Notes under the pieces: generated by a model
Told to the model about the DNA's origin: nothing
The model's database searches: none
Seen by the model: the letters and a program-made list of their open reading frames with translations, nothing else
Shown: positions 14,401 through 25,679 of the stretch, one piece after another
Layout of the letters: every line of letters begins with the position of its first letter
How positions within the stretch are numbered: the first letter of the stretch is position 1
Program-made: the position numbers and the translations under genes
NCBI GenBank assembly: GCA_964036045.1
Contig: OZ038378.1
Location: 175,792,341-175,856,340 of the forward strand
Source of the DNA: Eutreptiella sp. 'Long Island Sound 2002'
Lineage: Eukaryota > Euglenozoa > Euglenophyceae > Eutreptiales > Eutreptiaceae
Reading direction: 5' to 3'
Length of the DNA: 64,000 bases

Positions 14401-17400
14401 CCCGATGGGCGTCCCCTTTCTCCACGTCCAAATCTGTTTGATGCCCTCACCTGAATGGAGTGGCAACAGCTTCCCGCATCCCCTGTCAGCCAATATCCCA
14501 AGGAAGGATTGCTGCCTCTCGTCCATAGGCTGCTCAGGAATTGATGTCTCTGCCGCTGCTGCAGATTTGCAGCTTTCTTTACAATGGGTCCATTAATTTT
14601 CTGACCCCAGTAAGCCCCCCACTGACCCTTTTGTCTGACCTTCCTTCCCCTTGCATGCGCACCCACACTTGAGGTCTGTGGAGTGGAGAGGTCTGGTGCA
14701 TCATGCTTGTCCCTTGAGCAACTGTGCCTCTGTCCTGTTTCTATTCATCCACCCCAATACATTCAAAAAAAAAAAAGAACCAAGTATTGCTGTCACATGG
14801 AGCCAGTGGGGAACGTTGTCACACAGCATCCTGTTTTCGTGGGGTACCTCCTTCGGACCATGTCTGCAGCCGTGGGAAAAGTGCGCCTTGAGGTTGTGCC
14901 TCAGGGACCACTGCATCCAGCTTCTCCTGGGTGTTTGGCAAATTTGGCAAATCTCAGAACTCTCATTGTCTATGGGTGGGAAGCTGTGCAGATTGCCGAG
15001 ATGCTGTATTGGAGGCGTCTGTGCTGCTTGCTGCTCTCCGGTTGGCATGTGAACAGCTGAAATAGTGGTTGATATGCCAATGGCTGAAAATTACAGTGGC
15101 CATGGGAGCCAACAGTAAAGCAGTTGAGATAAAGCAGTTGAGATAAAGCAGTTGAGACAGTGGCTACCACAGCGTAGAAGAGGGGGTCAATGCATTCATT
15201 GCCAACTGCTGCTGCATGCTCCAGATCCTCAGGCAAACATACATACCCATATTTGTGAACTGGAAATTGCATAAATCATCGGAGCACACCACCGGTTTCA
15301 GCAATTGAATCGGATGTGGTTTATCACAGACAATGCAGTAGCGTGTGGACACTTCCATGCGCTGCTTTACATATCGCAGTGTCAACAGCAACAGATTGGA
15401 TGTGTTTTCGTCAAGTGTCACCGATTTGCGCTTTTTCTTGACCTCCGCCTTTAACTTGTTCTTTTTGTCTTCATCAAATAGCAACTCCGTTGCACAATCC
15501 AAGTGATTGCCTGATTGCTTCAGGGCCAGAATGGCAACCTGTGCACAACAGACAATGAAAACCCCAGCAGGCACAGAATTCCCCCAACCTGCATACAAAC
15601 CGCCCGCCCACAACCCTGCCATCCCACCTACAGCCTTCCACATCTAAAGCCTTCCCCACCAGTAAACTCCCACACCAGGGGAATTCTTAAACGAAATAAA
15701 GAGGCCCTTGGCAAAAAGGCGCACCCCAAGGGTGCAAAAAAAAAAAGAGGGGAGGTGGTCATTGGGGGTAAAGAAAAGAAAAGACGCCTTAAAAGCCACC
15801 CTGTCCCTGCAACACCCCCCCCACATTCTTTAGCCTCCCACCACCTTTCATGCCAACCTGCCAATGACCCCCACCCTGAACCACCCTGTCAGTGTTCTAT
15901 CGCGGTGCCTGTGCCCAGCGTGCAGTCTGAACGGTAAAATTCAGACTCTTTGGTACAGGCTCAACCATCCTAAAACAAGGCGCGAACCCCCATATTGGTT
16001 CATACCCTCTGTTTCCCCTTGATCACCTCACTGTGTTGTTTATGAAACTGAGAACAACCCCCAAGCAGAGGAAATTAGCTGCAATGCACACTGGCAACAC
16101 AAAAAGCAACCAACTACAGAAATGTGCTCATTGATCTGTTGACACCATCAGTTTGTATAAAAGACTACCAATCTAGGGAGTAAGACCTTGGCTTTCACAT
16201 CTCCTGCTGTATTGGGGCGACATATTGGAATCTTGGCAACATGTCCCTTGCTGTGACAGGACCACAAAGTGGAATCCAGCGACCTATTGCCTGCCATATG
16301 GGGCCAAGTGCCCTCAGTGGCACCATGGCCCTGTGCCATGGCCACACCACAAAAAAGGATGGATTGTGGTTTTAGATCCCTGCCGTTGTTGGGCCTCACT
16401 AACCAATGATGGGGTCCTGGGTGCTACCTCAAGGTTTCCTTGATCGGCCCCCCTAAGGGTCCCCACCGCTAAGGACTTCGCCGTTTTCAAGCCGGCATGG
16501 GTTGGCTGAAAATGTGCAATTTTTGGTTGACCTCCGACAACCCCTGGGTAGCCTTGAGCTGTTGTTGGGTGATCATTCGGTTAAAACGGGTGTAGGGATG
16601 AATCCATGGGGAGCCATGACGGTGATGGATCTGATGGATGATTGCAAAATCAGCCACTTGGAGGTTGATTGCTCGGGGCAGATTCTCTGCAAAGTGGACT
16701 TGCCGAAGTAGAATTCTGGGGTGACCCCCAACAACCCCTAGGGGCCCTGTAGCTGTTATTGGGTGATCATTTGGTGACATATGGGGTTCCATACAAACCC
16801 ATGGGGAGCCATGTAGCACCATCTAGGCGTCTATTGGTTTTTGTTGGCCTTTACAACGCCGCTTTGGGTTGTTTAGGTGTGTAGTTGTTGATGATGGTGG
16901 ATGATCCCAAAATTGGATTTGCTCCATCTGAAGCATATCCAATTTGTCCAACTATGCTTGCATTACTCTTAAATAGACCTCATACGACGTTGAAAGTGAG
17001 GTTTGCCTTTGGAACCGAAAATTGTGACCCTGATTGGGGGTGGGATGATGGATGATGATAATGGAGGATCCCCAAATGGGAGATGCCGATTTTGGAGCAA
17101 TTCCAAAAACTGCTTAGAGATATATGTTTGCAATAGCCTACAATGGACCTATTATGATGTTGGGTTTGGTATGAAAATAATTTTTGCGTTGAGACGATGA
17201 TGGATGAAACCAAAATCGGAAATGTTGACTCCCTAGTTTGAACAAACATTTCATTTTGGATTGTTCGCACCAGTACAAATTGGAGGTGCTTGATGTTGGT
17301 TTGGTATGAAATTGAGTGTTGCCTTGAGAATCTAGAATCGTAACCCTGATTGGGGGTGGGATGATGGAGGATGATGACAGAGGATCCCCAATTCTAGGTG

Positions 17401-20400
17401 CTGAATCGAAAGCAATCCCAAAAATCGCTTTTACCAATACACGTGCAATGGTCTAGAATGGACCTATTGTGACGTTGGCTTGGTGTGAAAATAAATTTTG
17501 TGTTGAGAATCTACAATCGTGACCCTGATGGGGGATTGAATGATGCCGGAGCTAACGGTGGATGAACCCAATATGGAAAATGCTAACTCCCCGGTACAAA
17601 AAACCACTTATACTGAACCTTGAGAATCTAAAATAGTGACCCTGATTGGGGGTGGGATGATGGATGATGATGGTAGAGGATCCCCAAGTTAGAGATGCTG
17701 AATTTGGAGCAATTCCAAAAACCGACCTATTATGTGGACCTATTATGACGTTGGTTTGGTGTGAAAGTAAGCCTTGCCTTGAGATTCCAAAATTGTGACC
17801 CTGATTGGGAATTGGATGATGCCTGAAGCTGATGAAGGATGAACCCAAAATTGGAAATGCCGACCCTCCAATTTGAAAAATTACTTACAGTAGACTATTT
17901 GCAACATTACAAAATTGAGCTGTTTCAACTAGGGTTTTGCTTACCCACGGGGGGGGGGGGGTTAATTCGGGGACCCACCCACCCAGAATTTTGGCATACC
18001 CACAGACTGACAAATGTCCCCCCCCCCCACGGGGGGGGGGGTCTGACACCCACCCACCCACCCACCCACCCACCCACCCACGTACCCAGCTGAGACATGC
18101 AATACAGCAACCTAGCCCCTTTATGGGCGTGGGGCAGACACAGCAACTGTGGGGTTCTAGCGTTGCCCCCTTCGCATCCAACACAAACCAGCAAGCAACC
18201 TAGCCCCTTTATGGGCGTGGGGCAGACACAGCAACTGTGGGGTTTTAGCGTTGCCCCCTTCGCATTTGACACAAATGACAGTGCATCCTAGCCCCTTTAT
18301 GGGCGTGGGGCATGCACACGTGATATGCAATGCCATGTAAACACACCATAAATAAACATGTTACATGGAACCTGCAACAGAAGAAAGAAAGAAGTGGCAC
18401 TGGCTCGATAGACCCAAGGGCCCCCACAGAGTCCCACCCCACCCCGGGGGGGGGGGGGTTGGACACCCACCCACCCTGAAATTCTGCCAGACCCACCCAC
18501 CCCCCCACCCCCCGTGGGGTAGGACGGACACTAAGCAAAAGCCTGGTTTCAACGCTTGTTTGGTGTGAAAGTGGGTATTGCTGTGAGAATCTAAAATGGT
18601 GACCTTGATTGGGGGTGGCATGCTGGATGATGATGACAAATTGGAGATGCTGAATCTCAACCAATTCCAAAAAGCAGTAATACGTCAATGTTTGCAACAG
18701 TCTAGAATGGACCTGTTCTGACATTTGTTTGCTGTGAAAATGAGTTTTGCCTTTAGAATTGAACATCATCCCTGAATCGCAAATGCTGAATGTGAGCTGT
18801 TTCCAAAAAAACCAATCTGAATCGTTTTAGAAACCGGATATACCTATCCTCACATTGGTTTGTCGCAACAATGAGTTTTGGCCTTAGATGATGGATTATG
18901 TTGATGGATGTGGAGGATTTTTGGGACATGGGGTTCCAACCACACCCGAGAGTTTGTAGCACTCAAGGGAAATCTGGACCTACCTGACACCCTCAGGAAG
19001 CGTTCAGGCAGGGATGGTATCACTGTTCGTGGGGGTACAGTGGTAGGTCATGGTTTGGGAAATTATGTAGCGCAAGGTGACAGCACATCTCTGATTCCTC
19101 TCCGGTAAATTTGAAGGGGCTGGTTGACAACCAATTGCACTACTCAGTGCCCCTGCTTCATCTGGATATTACCACTGGAAACTAAATGGTCTGTTTGAAA
19201 ATCTGTGTGTTACCCACATGCAGAGTGCAGGAACCTGCACATCAAAGGTGCCTGTTGTCCTCTTGCCCCCAGTAAGAGCGTGCGACCCGGTTCAAAGAAG
19301 CATTCAGCGGAGAACTTGATTGATTTTTTGTGAAGAAAAATCCAGAAGCAGAGGTTAGCGGTTGGCCATCAATCAACAGGGGTCAACTGTCGACTGCCAG
19401 CGGTTGTCAATTGATGAAAGAATGTTGACCGCAGTTGGCAGTTCCGTTGGGGCAGTCAGTGCTGAAGTTGCATTTTGAATATGAAGGCGGCCCTTCAAGC
19501 CCACTTTATGGGAATGGTGTACACGGGGTATGGTGTCCACCCCGGAACCAGGTATGCATATGTGCATACATCCATACGTGTACAGCGCACTCCCTATTCA
19601 ACCATTGCAGAGTCCCGTACTTGAAGGAAATCCCTGGTAAATGGTTGAGTGGTGGGCAGACCATGAGACACCGAATCCCCAGGTGCAATTCCAAGGTGCA
19701 GGACTCCCGTGGGAGAGCATGCGTCTTTGCAGAAGCGCAGAAGTGCACACCTCACGAGGCACAGCATGAATCTCCATCAGGGACCGGATGCCAGGTGCAG
19801 AGGCCACGCTATTCCTCTCCTGCAACTTCTGCATCATTTTCTCCTGTGCAGCTGCTAATTCCGTCCAGTGCCCTGACAAGTACTCTGATAAGCGCTGCTC
19901 CAGCGTCCACCACAACCCAAAGTGCTGGCACTCAGAGATCACGAGTTTCGAAAAATCCTACATACCAGAGGGTGCCAGCAGGGGACACGCAGAAGGCGAC
20001 GGGAGGAGGAACCAGGGTGGGGGCGGGAGACAGATGGAGGAAGGAGGTCAAAGACGATGAAGATGAGTATAAGCATGAGAATCTATAAAATGGAGAAGAG
20101 GGGGCCGAAAGATGGACGTAGTTTTGCAAAGAGGCGGGCGGAGGCAGAGGAAAGGGAGGAATGGCAGGAGGCGGACGCGGAGAGGGAACAGGGAGGAGAA
20201 TAGGGAGCAGGAAAGCAGGAGGAGGAGGTGGGAGGCGACGACGATGACGACAAGACTGGGAAGCGGAAATACATAGACGTACACGGACTGGGAGGAGTGG
20301 CTGTATTGTGAGCACAGTGCACACAGTGCGCACTCCCCGCGTCTATTGGCTGACAGCCAACTTTGTCCTGATCTGTCACATGGCGCTGGCATTTTTTGCC

Positions 20401-23400
20401 ATTTTGAATGACACCGCAAAATTCTGGACTCCAGCAACATTGCCCACTGTTGGCAACTGCACCGTGGGCACACCGTACAAGCCCCCCCCTTTTGCGCACC
20501 ATACCCAGGCATTGCACGAGGCAGAGAGATGTGCTGGTAGACGCAGGTCGAACAGGCACACCTTTTTGGATGTTTGGCGGATGAAGACGTGCTTCTGCTT
20601 CACGTTGGGGCAACAGGCACCATAAACCGGGGGGTCAGTGAAAACGAGTTTGATGGCAATAGAACGCGCAGGATCCAGGCCACAGGCATAGAGCAGGTCA
20701 GTCCTCATGCCTGCCAAAGGAAACCCGATCCAGCAGGAGCACTCAATGCTATTGATATCATAGCCGGCATAGAACCCATGCTCTTTGGCTTCATCAATGT
20801 CCTGAAGATGCATTGCAACAGGATATCAGACCCACCTGACAGAACCGAACAACCGCCCGTTGGAGCCAATGTAACCCGAACCCTAACCCGAACCCCAACC
20901 ACAACCGATGAACAAAAAGCAAGGTGAGGTCTACATATCTCTGATTGTCAATGCCAAAAAAAATAGCCAAACCTGTAACCGGCAGGAGTGACTGCCTTGG
21001 GAGGAACCAACCAATCTACTGACAGAGCCCACAGCCCAAACAACGGAAAACTACGGACCACCAGGGGTGGCAATGCTCACCACTACCATTGTTTGCTGGC
21101 AACCTTCTGCCTCTGGGCATGCCATTGGCTGAAGGGTGCTAAAGGGAAGCCAGCCTTCTCCTCAAAGGGTTGTTGGAGGGACGCTGGTTGATGTTTCCGC
21201 TCGATACCACTGAGATTGTGATTTCAGACATATGACAGAGGAAGGATTGCGCTATCAGAGGGACAACCTGTTCCTGCCCCTAGGGTCCGACACTGTCGAG
21301 CACCAGTGGCCAAGCCGTGTCCACTCCATCGGTCTGGTGGGCATGTGGCGGGCAGTCTGCGATCTATTGTTGTTGCGGTTGCTGTTGCTGTTGTGGTTAC
21401 CGTTGCCGGTGCCATTCACAACATTACTTGGCCTTGGCACTTGGACTACTACTCGACCATGACCTCTATTTACTCCCCAATAGCAGGCCCCCTTCTACAG
21501 GCACGATGCTGTCAGTCCCGTATACAGAGAGTCCCATTTGCAATGCGGTCCTTTATGTTCTCGGATGCAACGGAACATCTGGCCTCATCGATGGCATTTG
21601 CAGAGTTGCAATTCGGTTCCCGTCTTCCCTTTTTGGTCTGGGGCTAACCAGGGGGCCCAGACTGCTGTATGGACCCCCAAGGAGACAGCTCCGAAAATCA
21701 CCCGAACCAAAAACTTCTCAAACGAAAAGGTTCCGCTGAATTTCAGATACACGATACTTTTCTTGCCTCCCTCGTCGTACAGATTCCAAAAATATCACAG
21801 AAAAAATTTCGCCGCACCACCATCGCGCTCGACAAGGATTAATGAGGGCTGGAGAGCAGTGTAAAACGCGCGGCTTATCATTGTTTCCATGGAGTGCTTT
21901 CAAATGCTGCAGTTGAGGTGGGACCAATGGAGCTCATGAACACCGGGGCACAGTCAGTCTATTCACTGGAGCACAGTCACTATATCTCTCGGGGACATCC
22001 GGTTTCATGCCAACACGGAGCGTTTTCAGGGGTTGGTGCCTTTGTGGCCTCATTTGTGCCCGCTGAGTGTCCGGTTGGGGGGGGTATGTGGGTCATATTC
22101 GGAAAGCCCTTGAAAAGGGCTATTCGGAACACCCCAGGTTTGCATGCTGTGCTAACGACATGTTTGAGATTTTTGTCCGCTTTGGACGGTGCCTGTGTTG
22201 CCCGCTGCCTATTTTTGTTAACAGGCAGCCACCATGTCGTCATACAAATTCACACAACGTGCTGTTGCTTCCCCTGATGCGCCACTGCAACCTTTGGTGC
22301 GAAAAAGAGCGCGCTCTGCGGGTGAAAATTGGGTGCGGGTGACCCGGCAGCCTAACCCGCGCGCCAAAAAGCCTCGTACAGGTGGGTCACAGCAGCCTGC
22401 ATGCGACCACGCAGAGCACGACATTTTATCCACTACTGAGGCCGCGGCTTTTGCAGCCCAGTTTTGGGATAAAAAGACTCACCCCACCAAGGCTTCGCAA
22501 CAAGAATTTCTGGCTACCTGCATCGACGTCAATTTGGAGCAAAATGTGAAACATGCAGGTCGCCAGAAGTACACCAGGAAGAGGGGGCACCAGACAACGT
22601 ATTTTGTACCGTACCGTGGGTCGCGGCGACAAATTTGTAAGTCCCAGTTCCTCCACTATTTCAAAATCAGTCGCATCGTTGTGGAGTCTGTGGCCAAAGC
22701 CAAAGCAGCCGCGGCCGTTGCCACCCCCCTGAGTCCCATGAGGAGTCCACAGAAACAGGCCGTGGGCAACACCCGGCGAGCCGCCCCGGTCAAATTGAGG
22801 TTTGAGAAATTTCTGCAGGGCCTGCCGCAAGCTGAGAACCGTTTCAGCGACGCCGCACGTGCAAACACGGACACGGTGCATTTGGCCCCAGTCGGTGGAC
22901 GCCGCGCTTCCCCATATAATGTTTGGATCCACTGGCTGCAAAACGAGGAGCCGGACCAGTTTGCAAAGCGAGGCAAAGCAGATTTCCAGCCTCAGATTTC
23001 ACTCAATGCCTCTGAATTCAGGGTGGGTACCGGTAAAGAGCCGCAGGTTGCAGGATTGGCAAAAGCTGAAAAAATATGTTCCTAACAATAAGCATGGTGA
23101 TGTCTGCCCAAATGGGGTCCCAGCCCTGCCTGAAAATGACGATTCGGAATAAGCAAGTGTGAAACATTCAGTGCATGTTTGCGTGCCGACTTTGCAGCAA
23201 CCTGGGGTCGAAAATCGTGCGAACACCGAAAAGTTTGGCCTCGATGCTCAAAAATATCGTCAGCTACCCCCCCCTAACCCATGCATTTCTGAAATGGCCT
23301 TTTCTCACAGAATTCAAAAAGTACACACATACCCCCCCCTACGGAATGAAATTTTGGTGCTCTGGACGAAAAATGGAGAAAACCCTGAAAATACACGAAT

Positions 23401-24238
23401 TTGCTCCGCGTTGGCATATTCTGAATGTCCCCGAGAGATATTGATACCTCTATATTGACTCTCCTACTTTTGTGGCGTCTCATATGAAGGAGGGTTTGAG
23501 CCTGTTCAGGCCTAATCCACTGTTTTGGTGAGCAGTGGGCAGCGAAGTTCGGGCACTCCAGTGCAGAATCTACCCCCTCACTCATTGCACCCGCGTCTCC
23601 TTTAATTTCTGAAGGTGAACGCATGGGTTGTGCCTCAAAGGCACCGGTGTCCGCCAGTGGTGTCAATTGGGGGCTTGTTGCAATTTTTGCACAAGGGTTG
23701 GCCCGAGGCCATGCGGCCCAAGCGAGACCTGACACTGACCCCACCCATGCGGCAAACGACCAATTGCATTCCTTGCTTCTGTTTTTTCTTGCTGAAAAAC
23801 TGAGAGACACATGGTACCGAGAAACTGCTGGGCGTACACTGGAAGCAGGCGGCAGTAGCATGCACAACACAGCGGTCCCTCCATGTCGAAGACACGTTCC
23901 CGGCACTGGGGAGATAGCACTGTTGGGCCACGACATGTACCATCAGTTTAGCGGGAGAAGCGGCGCGCCGACCCCAGCGAAAAATGGCTGATGTCGCATG
24001 TGTTTCTTTTTGACGTGCGTGGGCCGACTGCATGGGACTGCGCTCCCTTCCGTGGGCAATGTGGCTCAGAAAGCTTCCGTACCTCTTCCAGCAAAAGTTG
24101 GGCAATGTCGTTTTGGTTCTGATCGTGAGAAGTGCCGGACAGAGCATAATCGTCGTCATCCAGAATGTCGTCGTCGTCGTCGTCTGGATACGGATAGTCG
24201 TCATCATCATCGTAATCCAAGTCCTCGTCATCGGACAT
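8466..24238 (-). CDS. PARP6/PARP8-like ADP-ribosyltransferase, 587 aa, nine exons
   Basis: Exons on the minus strand: 24238-24083, 20801-20562, 19924-19751, 15538-15247, 14238-14076, 13537-13386, 12078-11846, 10816-10568, 8570-8466. All introns are GT-AG, phases agree at every junction, and the joined length is 1764 nt (587 codons plus TAG). Residues 1-35 are almost entirely Asp/Glu. Residues about 173-216 look like a UBA-type three-helix domain (GIRSLMEI, ALKQSGNHLDCATELLFD). A Cys-rich motif follows (C258-x2-C261, C275-x4-C280, YCIVCDKPH then LLKPVVC) as in PARP6/8. The catalytic fold is at about 394-565: the NAD-binding His is in AFHGSGLGNWHSI (H446), the Tyr in YGPGIYM (Y481), then CIALCEV and TRYLFLY. 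At the third catalytic position the aligned residue is His547 or Tyr548, not Glu, so mono- rather than poly-ADP-ribosylation is expected. Human PARP6 is about 630 aa, so this looks full length. The splice model is manual. The exon 1/2 junction is the least constrained, and the UBA assignment is inference. Confidence 0.85.
9685..9957. mobile_element. hAT-type MITE, 273 bp
   Basis: The ends are perfect inverted CAGGGGGTGCC (9685-9695 and 9947-9957), and inside them both ends continue with similar G/A-rich sequence including an A-run. The element is flanked by an exact 8-bp direct repeat CGCACAGT (9677-9684 and 9958-9965). Eight-base target duplications with CAG-type ends are the hallmark of hAT transposons. 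There is no transposase ORF, so it is non-autonomous. It sits in the last intron of the PARP-like gene. Confidence 0.85.
9744..9896. repeat. 22-bp minisatellite inside the hAT-type MITE
   Basis: About seven imperfect units of TAACCGATGGCGGTTGGTG, period near 22 bp, fill the interior of the 273-bp element. Related words (accgccatcgg, gcggttggc) also occur at 7660-7725, 12955-12995 and 19360-19445, which suggests other decayed copies. Confidence 0.8.
16530..18910. repeat. degenerate tandem repeat field in PARP intron 3
   Basis: The left part has two diverged copies of a block with TTGGGTGATCATT and CATGGGGAGCCATG (about 16530-16632 and 16721-16817). From about 16890 to 18900 a unit recurs containing GACCCTGATTGGGGGTGGG, GATGATGGATGATGATG, GAGGATCCCCAA, GCAATTCCAAAAA, and GACCTATTATGACGTTGGTT, with spacing between about 150 and 320 bp and frequent truncation. 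Two G/C-run blocks with CCCACCCACCC tracts (17950-18080 and 18437-18530) interrupt it. No coding potential is seen; it occupies the 4.2-kb intron between PARP-like exons 3 and 4. Confidence 0.75.
18111..18312. repeat. 88-bp tandem repeat, three units
   Basis: The word CCTAGCCCCTTTATGGGCGT starts at about 18111, 18198 and 18287, each time followed by GGGGCAGACACAGCAACTG or its decayed form. The first two units are nearly identical; the third is truncated. Confidence 0.85.
21986..23437 (+). mobile_element. TIR DNA transposon in PARP intron 1, 1.45 kb
   Basis: The ends are imperfect inverted repeats that run inward about 120 bp. Both begin CTCTCGGGGACAT, then share ATGCCAAC.CGGAGC, TTTTCAGGG and a G-run followed by TATGTG. 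The flanks carry a possible 4-bp target duplication ATAT (21982-21985 and 23438-23441), although the low complexity makes its length uncertain. A plus-strand ORF (22234-23085) lies between the ends, opposite in strand to the host gene. No DDE catalytic core was recognised, so it is either truncated or of a family I cannot name. Confidence 0.75.
22234..23085 (+). CDS. transposon-encoded protein, 283 aa, probably frameshifted
   Basis: The ATG at 22234 has a strong eukaryotic context (GCCACCATG), and a pyrimidine-rich tract ending in AG lies just upstream. The N-terminus is basic (KRARS, RAKKPRTG). Residues about 70-150 show FAAQFWDKK, a basic YTRKRGHQTTYFVPYRG stretch, then ICKSQFLHYFKIS. This resembles the N-terminal 'CK..FL..l.is' module that precedes transposases in several animal and protist transposons; that match is from memory. 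After the frame-1 ORF ends at 23085, the next frame continues with a plausible charged tail (RRLQDWQKLKKYV to PENDDSE, stop at 23152). A single-base indel near 23030 could therefore have truncated the protein. Confidence 0.6.
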   Translation: MSSYKFTQRAVASPDAPLQPLVRKRARSAGENWVRVTRQPNPRAKKPRTGGSQQPACDHAEHDILSTTEAAAFAAQFWDKKTHPTKASQQEFLATCIDVNLEQNVKHAGRQKYTRKRGHQTTYFVPYRGSRRQICKSQFLHYFKISRIVVESVAKAKAAAAVATPLSPMRSPQKQAVGNTRRAAPVKLRFEKFLQGLPQAENRFSDAARANTDTVHLAPVGGRRASPYNVWIHWLQNEEPDQFAKRGKADFQPQISLNASEFRVGTGKEPQVAGLAKAEKICS

Positions 24239-24942
24239 GATGCACCGTCTTCTGGGGCACGGGGGGACAAAACCCTGAGGACCGAAACGGCACGCAGACT
24301 CTGTGGGCAGATACTTGTGTACTTGAAAACTTGTACACAGAACGTGGCAATCAAATTTGCAAACCCATTTGCAATTCCCACAAACCTTTCGTCACAGCAA
24401 CTGCATGGGACAGCACCCAGACCGGGGCTGTCCTTGTGTTACAGCAAAAAGAAACCTGGTGGGATAGGCTAACTTGGAGCCAGTGTGCAAATGCATGTGT
24501 GTATGCAGCAAGGACACAAATGGTGCTTCCGCTCCATACAATGCTTCGGGTAGGCGTCTGTACAGTAACGCTTTGGGTATCCGAAGGGGTTTGATGTGTG
24601 ACACCCTTCCCTTGGCAATGCAGGCCTTAGGCATCACCACAAGTGGCACTGGCCACCATGTCCTGCGTGAAACGACGGCCAACAAAACAATCACTTGAGG
24701 CTTGTGGACTGACGGGCTCCACGCATCTTCCTCCGTGGGGCTGTTGCAACTCTTGCCTGAAAAAGCGGTAGCGCCTTCCTGGATCCATTGCTCCATGCTT
24801 CATATACAACCTGTTGCGGACACAGTGGAAGATTCCACACCCTTACCCACCCCCACAATCCTAAACGACTGTCATACTGTCATAGTGCAAAGCTGCCTTC
24901 CTGATCTACTATCTCCCATCTACAATCTACTATCTCAAGAGT

Positions 24943-25062
24943 CTTTGTGCCACGAGCCGAATATGTAGAATTTGGCGAAGAACTTTGTGCCACGAGCCGA
25001 ATATGTAGAATTTGGCGAAGAATTTTGTGCCACGAGCCGAATATGTAGAATTTGGCGAAGAA
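24943..25062. repeat. 40-bp tandem repeat, three near-perfect units
   Basis: The unit begins CTTTGTGCCACGAGCCGAAT and ends GGCGAAGAA. It starts at 24943, 24983 and 25023 with almost no divergence. There are no spacers, so it is not a CRISPR array. The 40-bp period rules out a shared reading frame. Confidence 0.9.
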
Positions 25063-25634
25063 TTTTCACGCAACTGCACACGGTAGATTGATGAATGAAA
25101 GAGGACATTGATCCAATTGGACCAGTCCCTATCGTGCAAATTGCATCGTGCGCCACGATCATCGACTTGTATCCTGGCAAACCACAATCCGCAATTTGCA
25201 GCACATGAGCACACGAATGAGTATCAATAGCCCATCTGTCCCACGTGGTATTCCTTCCCGAACAAAGACCGTCAACCATAGGAGGAGGGCCGCGCTTCAC
25301 CAGACCACCCCGCGTCCCTAGCAACCTCTGCTTTCACACGTGGATTCGGCTGCTGGAAGAAACATCATTTCATCCGGGATGGTGGCCCCAGACCCAACAT
25401 GATGGGGTTGCTTTTCTGTTGGACTCCGCTGGCGTGCGGTTACCACTATTGCAGTAGATGTCCGGAACCTGGGCTGCACGTTTGGAGAGTTAATTCTTCT
25501 CGTGCTCTCGGGCTTGCGCCCATCGTTTTTGTGCAGCGCCAAGCGAAGAAACACACAAGCACATTTCAGATCATGGATTCGTTCAATTTTCATTGGTCTC
25601 CACTGCATTGTTCTCTGGGGGCAGGGATTGTCTG

Positions 25635-25679
25635 TCCGTCCGTCCGTCCGTCCGTCCGTCCGTCCGTCCGTCCGTCCGT
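25635..25679. repeat. TCCG tetranucleotide microsatellite
   Basis: Eleven uninterrupted TCCG units in intergenic DNA upstream of the PARP-like gene. Confidence 0.95.

Noticed and set aside
15060-15246. Frame reading EDLEHAAAVGNECIDPLFYA directly after PARP-like exon 4, apparently joined by a frameshift or a 35-nt intron
   Set aside because: The GTATGT at the exon 4 boundary is a good donor, and a better, in-phase homologous continuation (LGINVENEILRSPQACDLVI) is found at 14076-14238. The near frame is intronic chance.
20870-20905. Telomere-like CCCTAACCCG repeats
   Set aside because: Only a few degenerate units within an intron; no array long enough to be a telomere remnant.
23635-24381. 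Minus-strand ORF of 248 codons over PARP-like exon 1
   Set aside because: It reads the acid-rich exon in another frame; the Asp/Glu frame starting at 24238 with a good donor at 24083 fits the gene model.
24943-25062. CRISPR-like direct repeats
   Set aside because: Units are contiguous with no spacers and the genome is eukaryotic.
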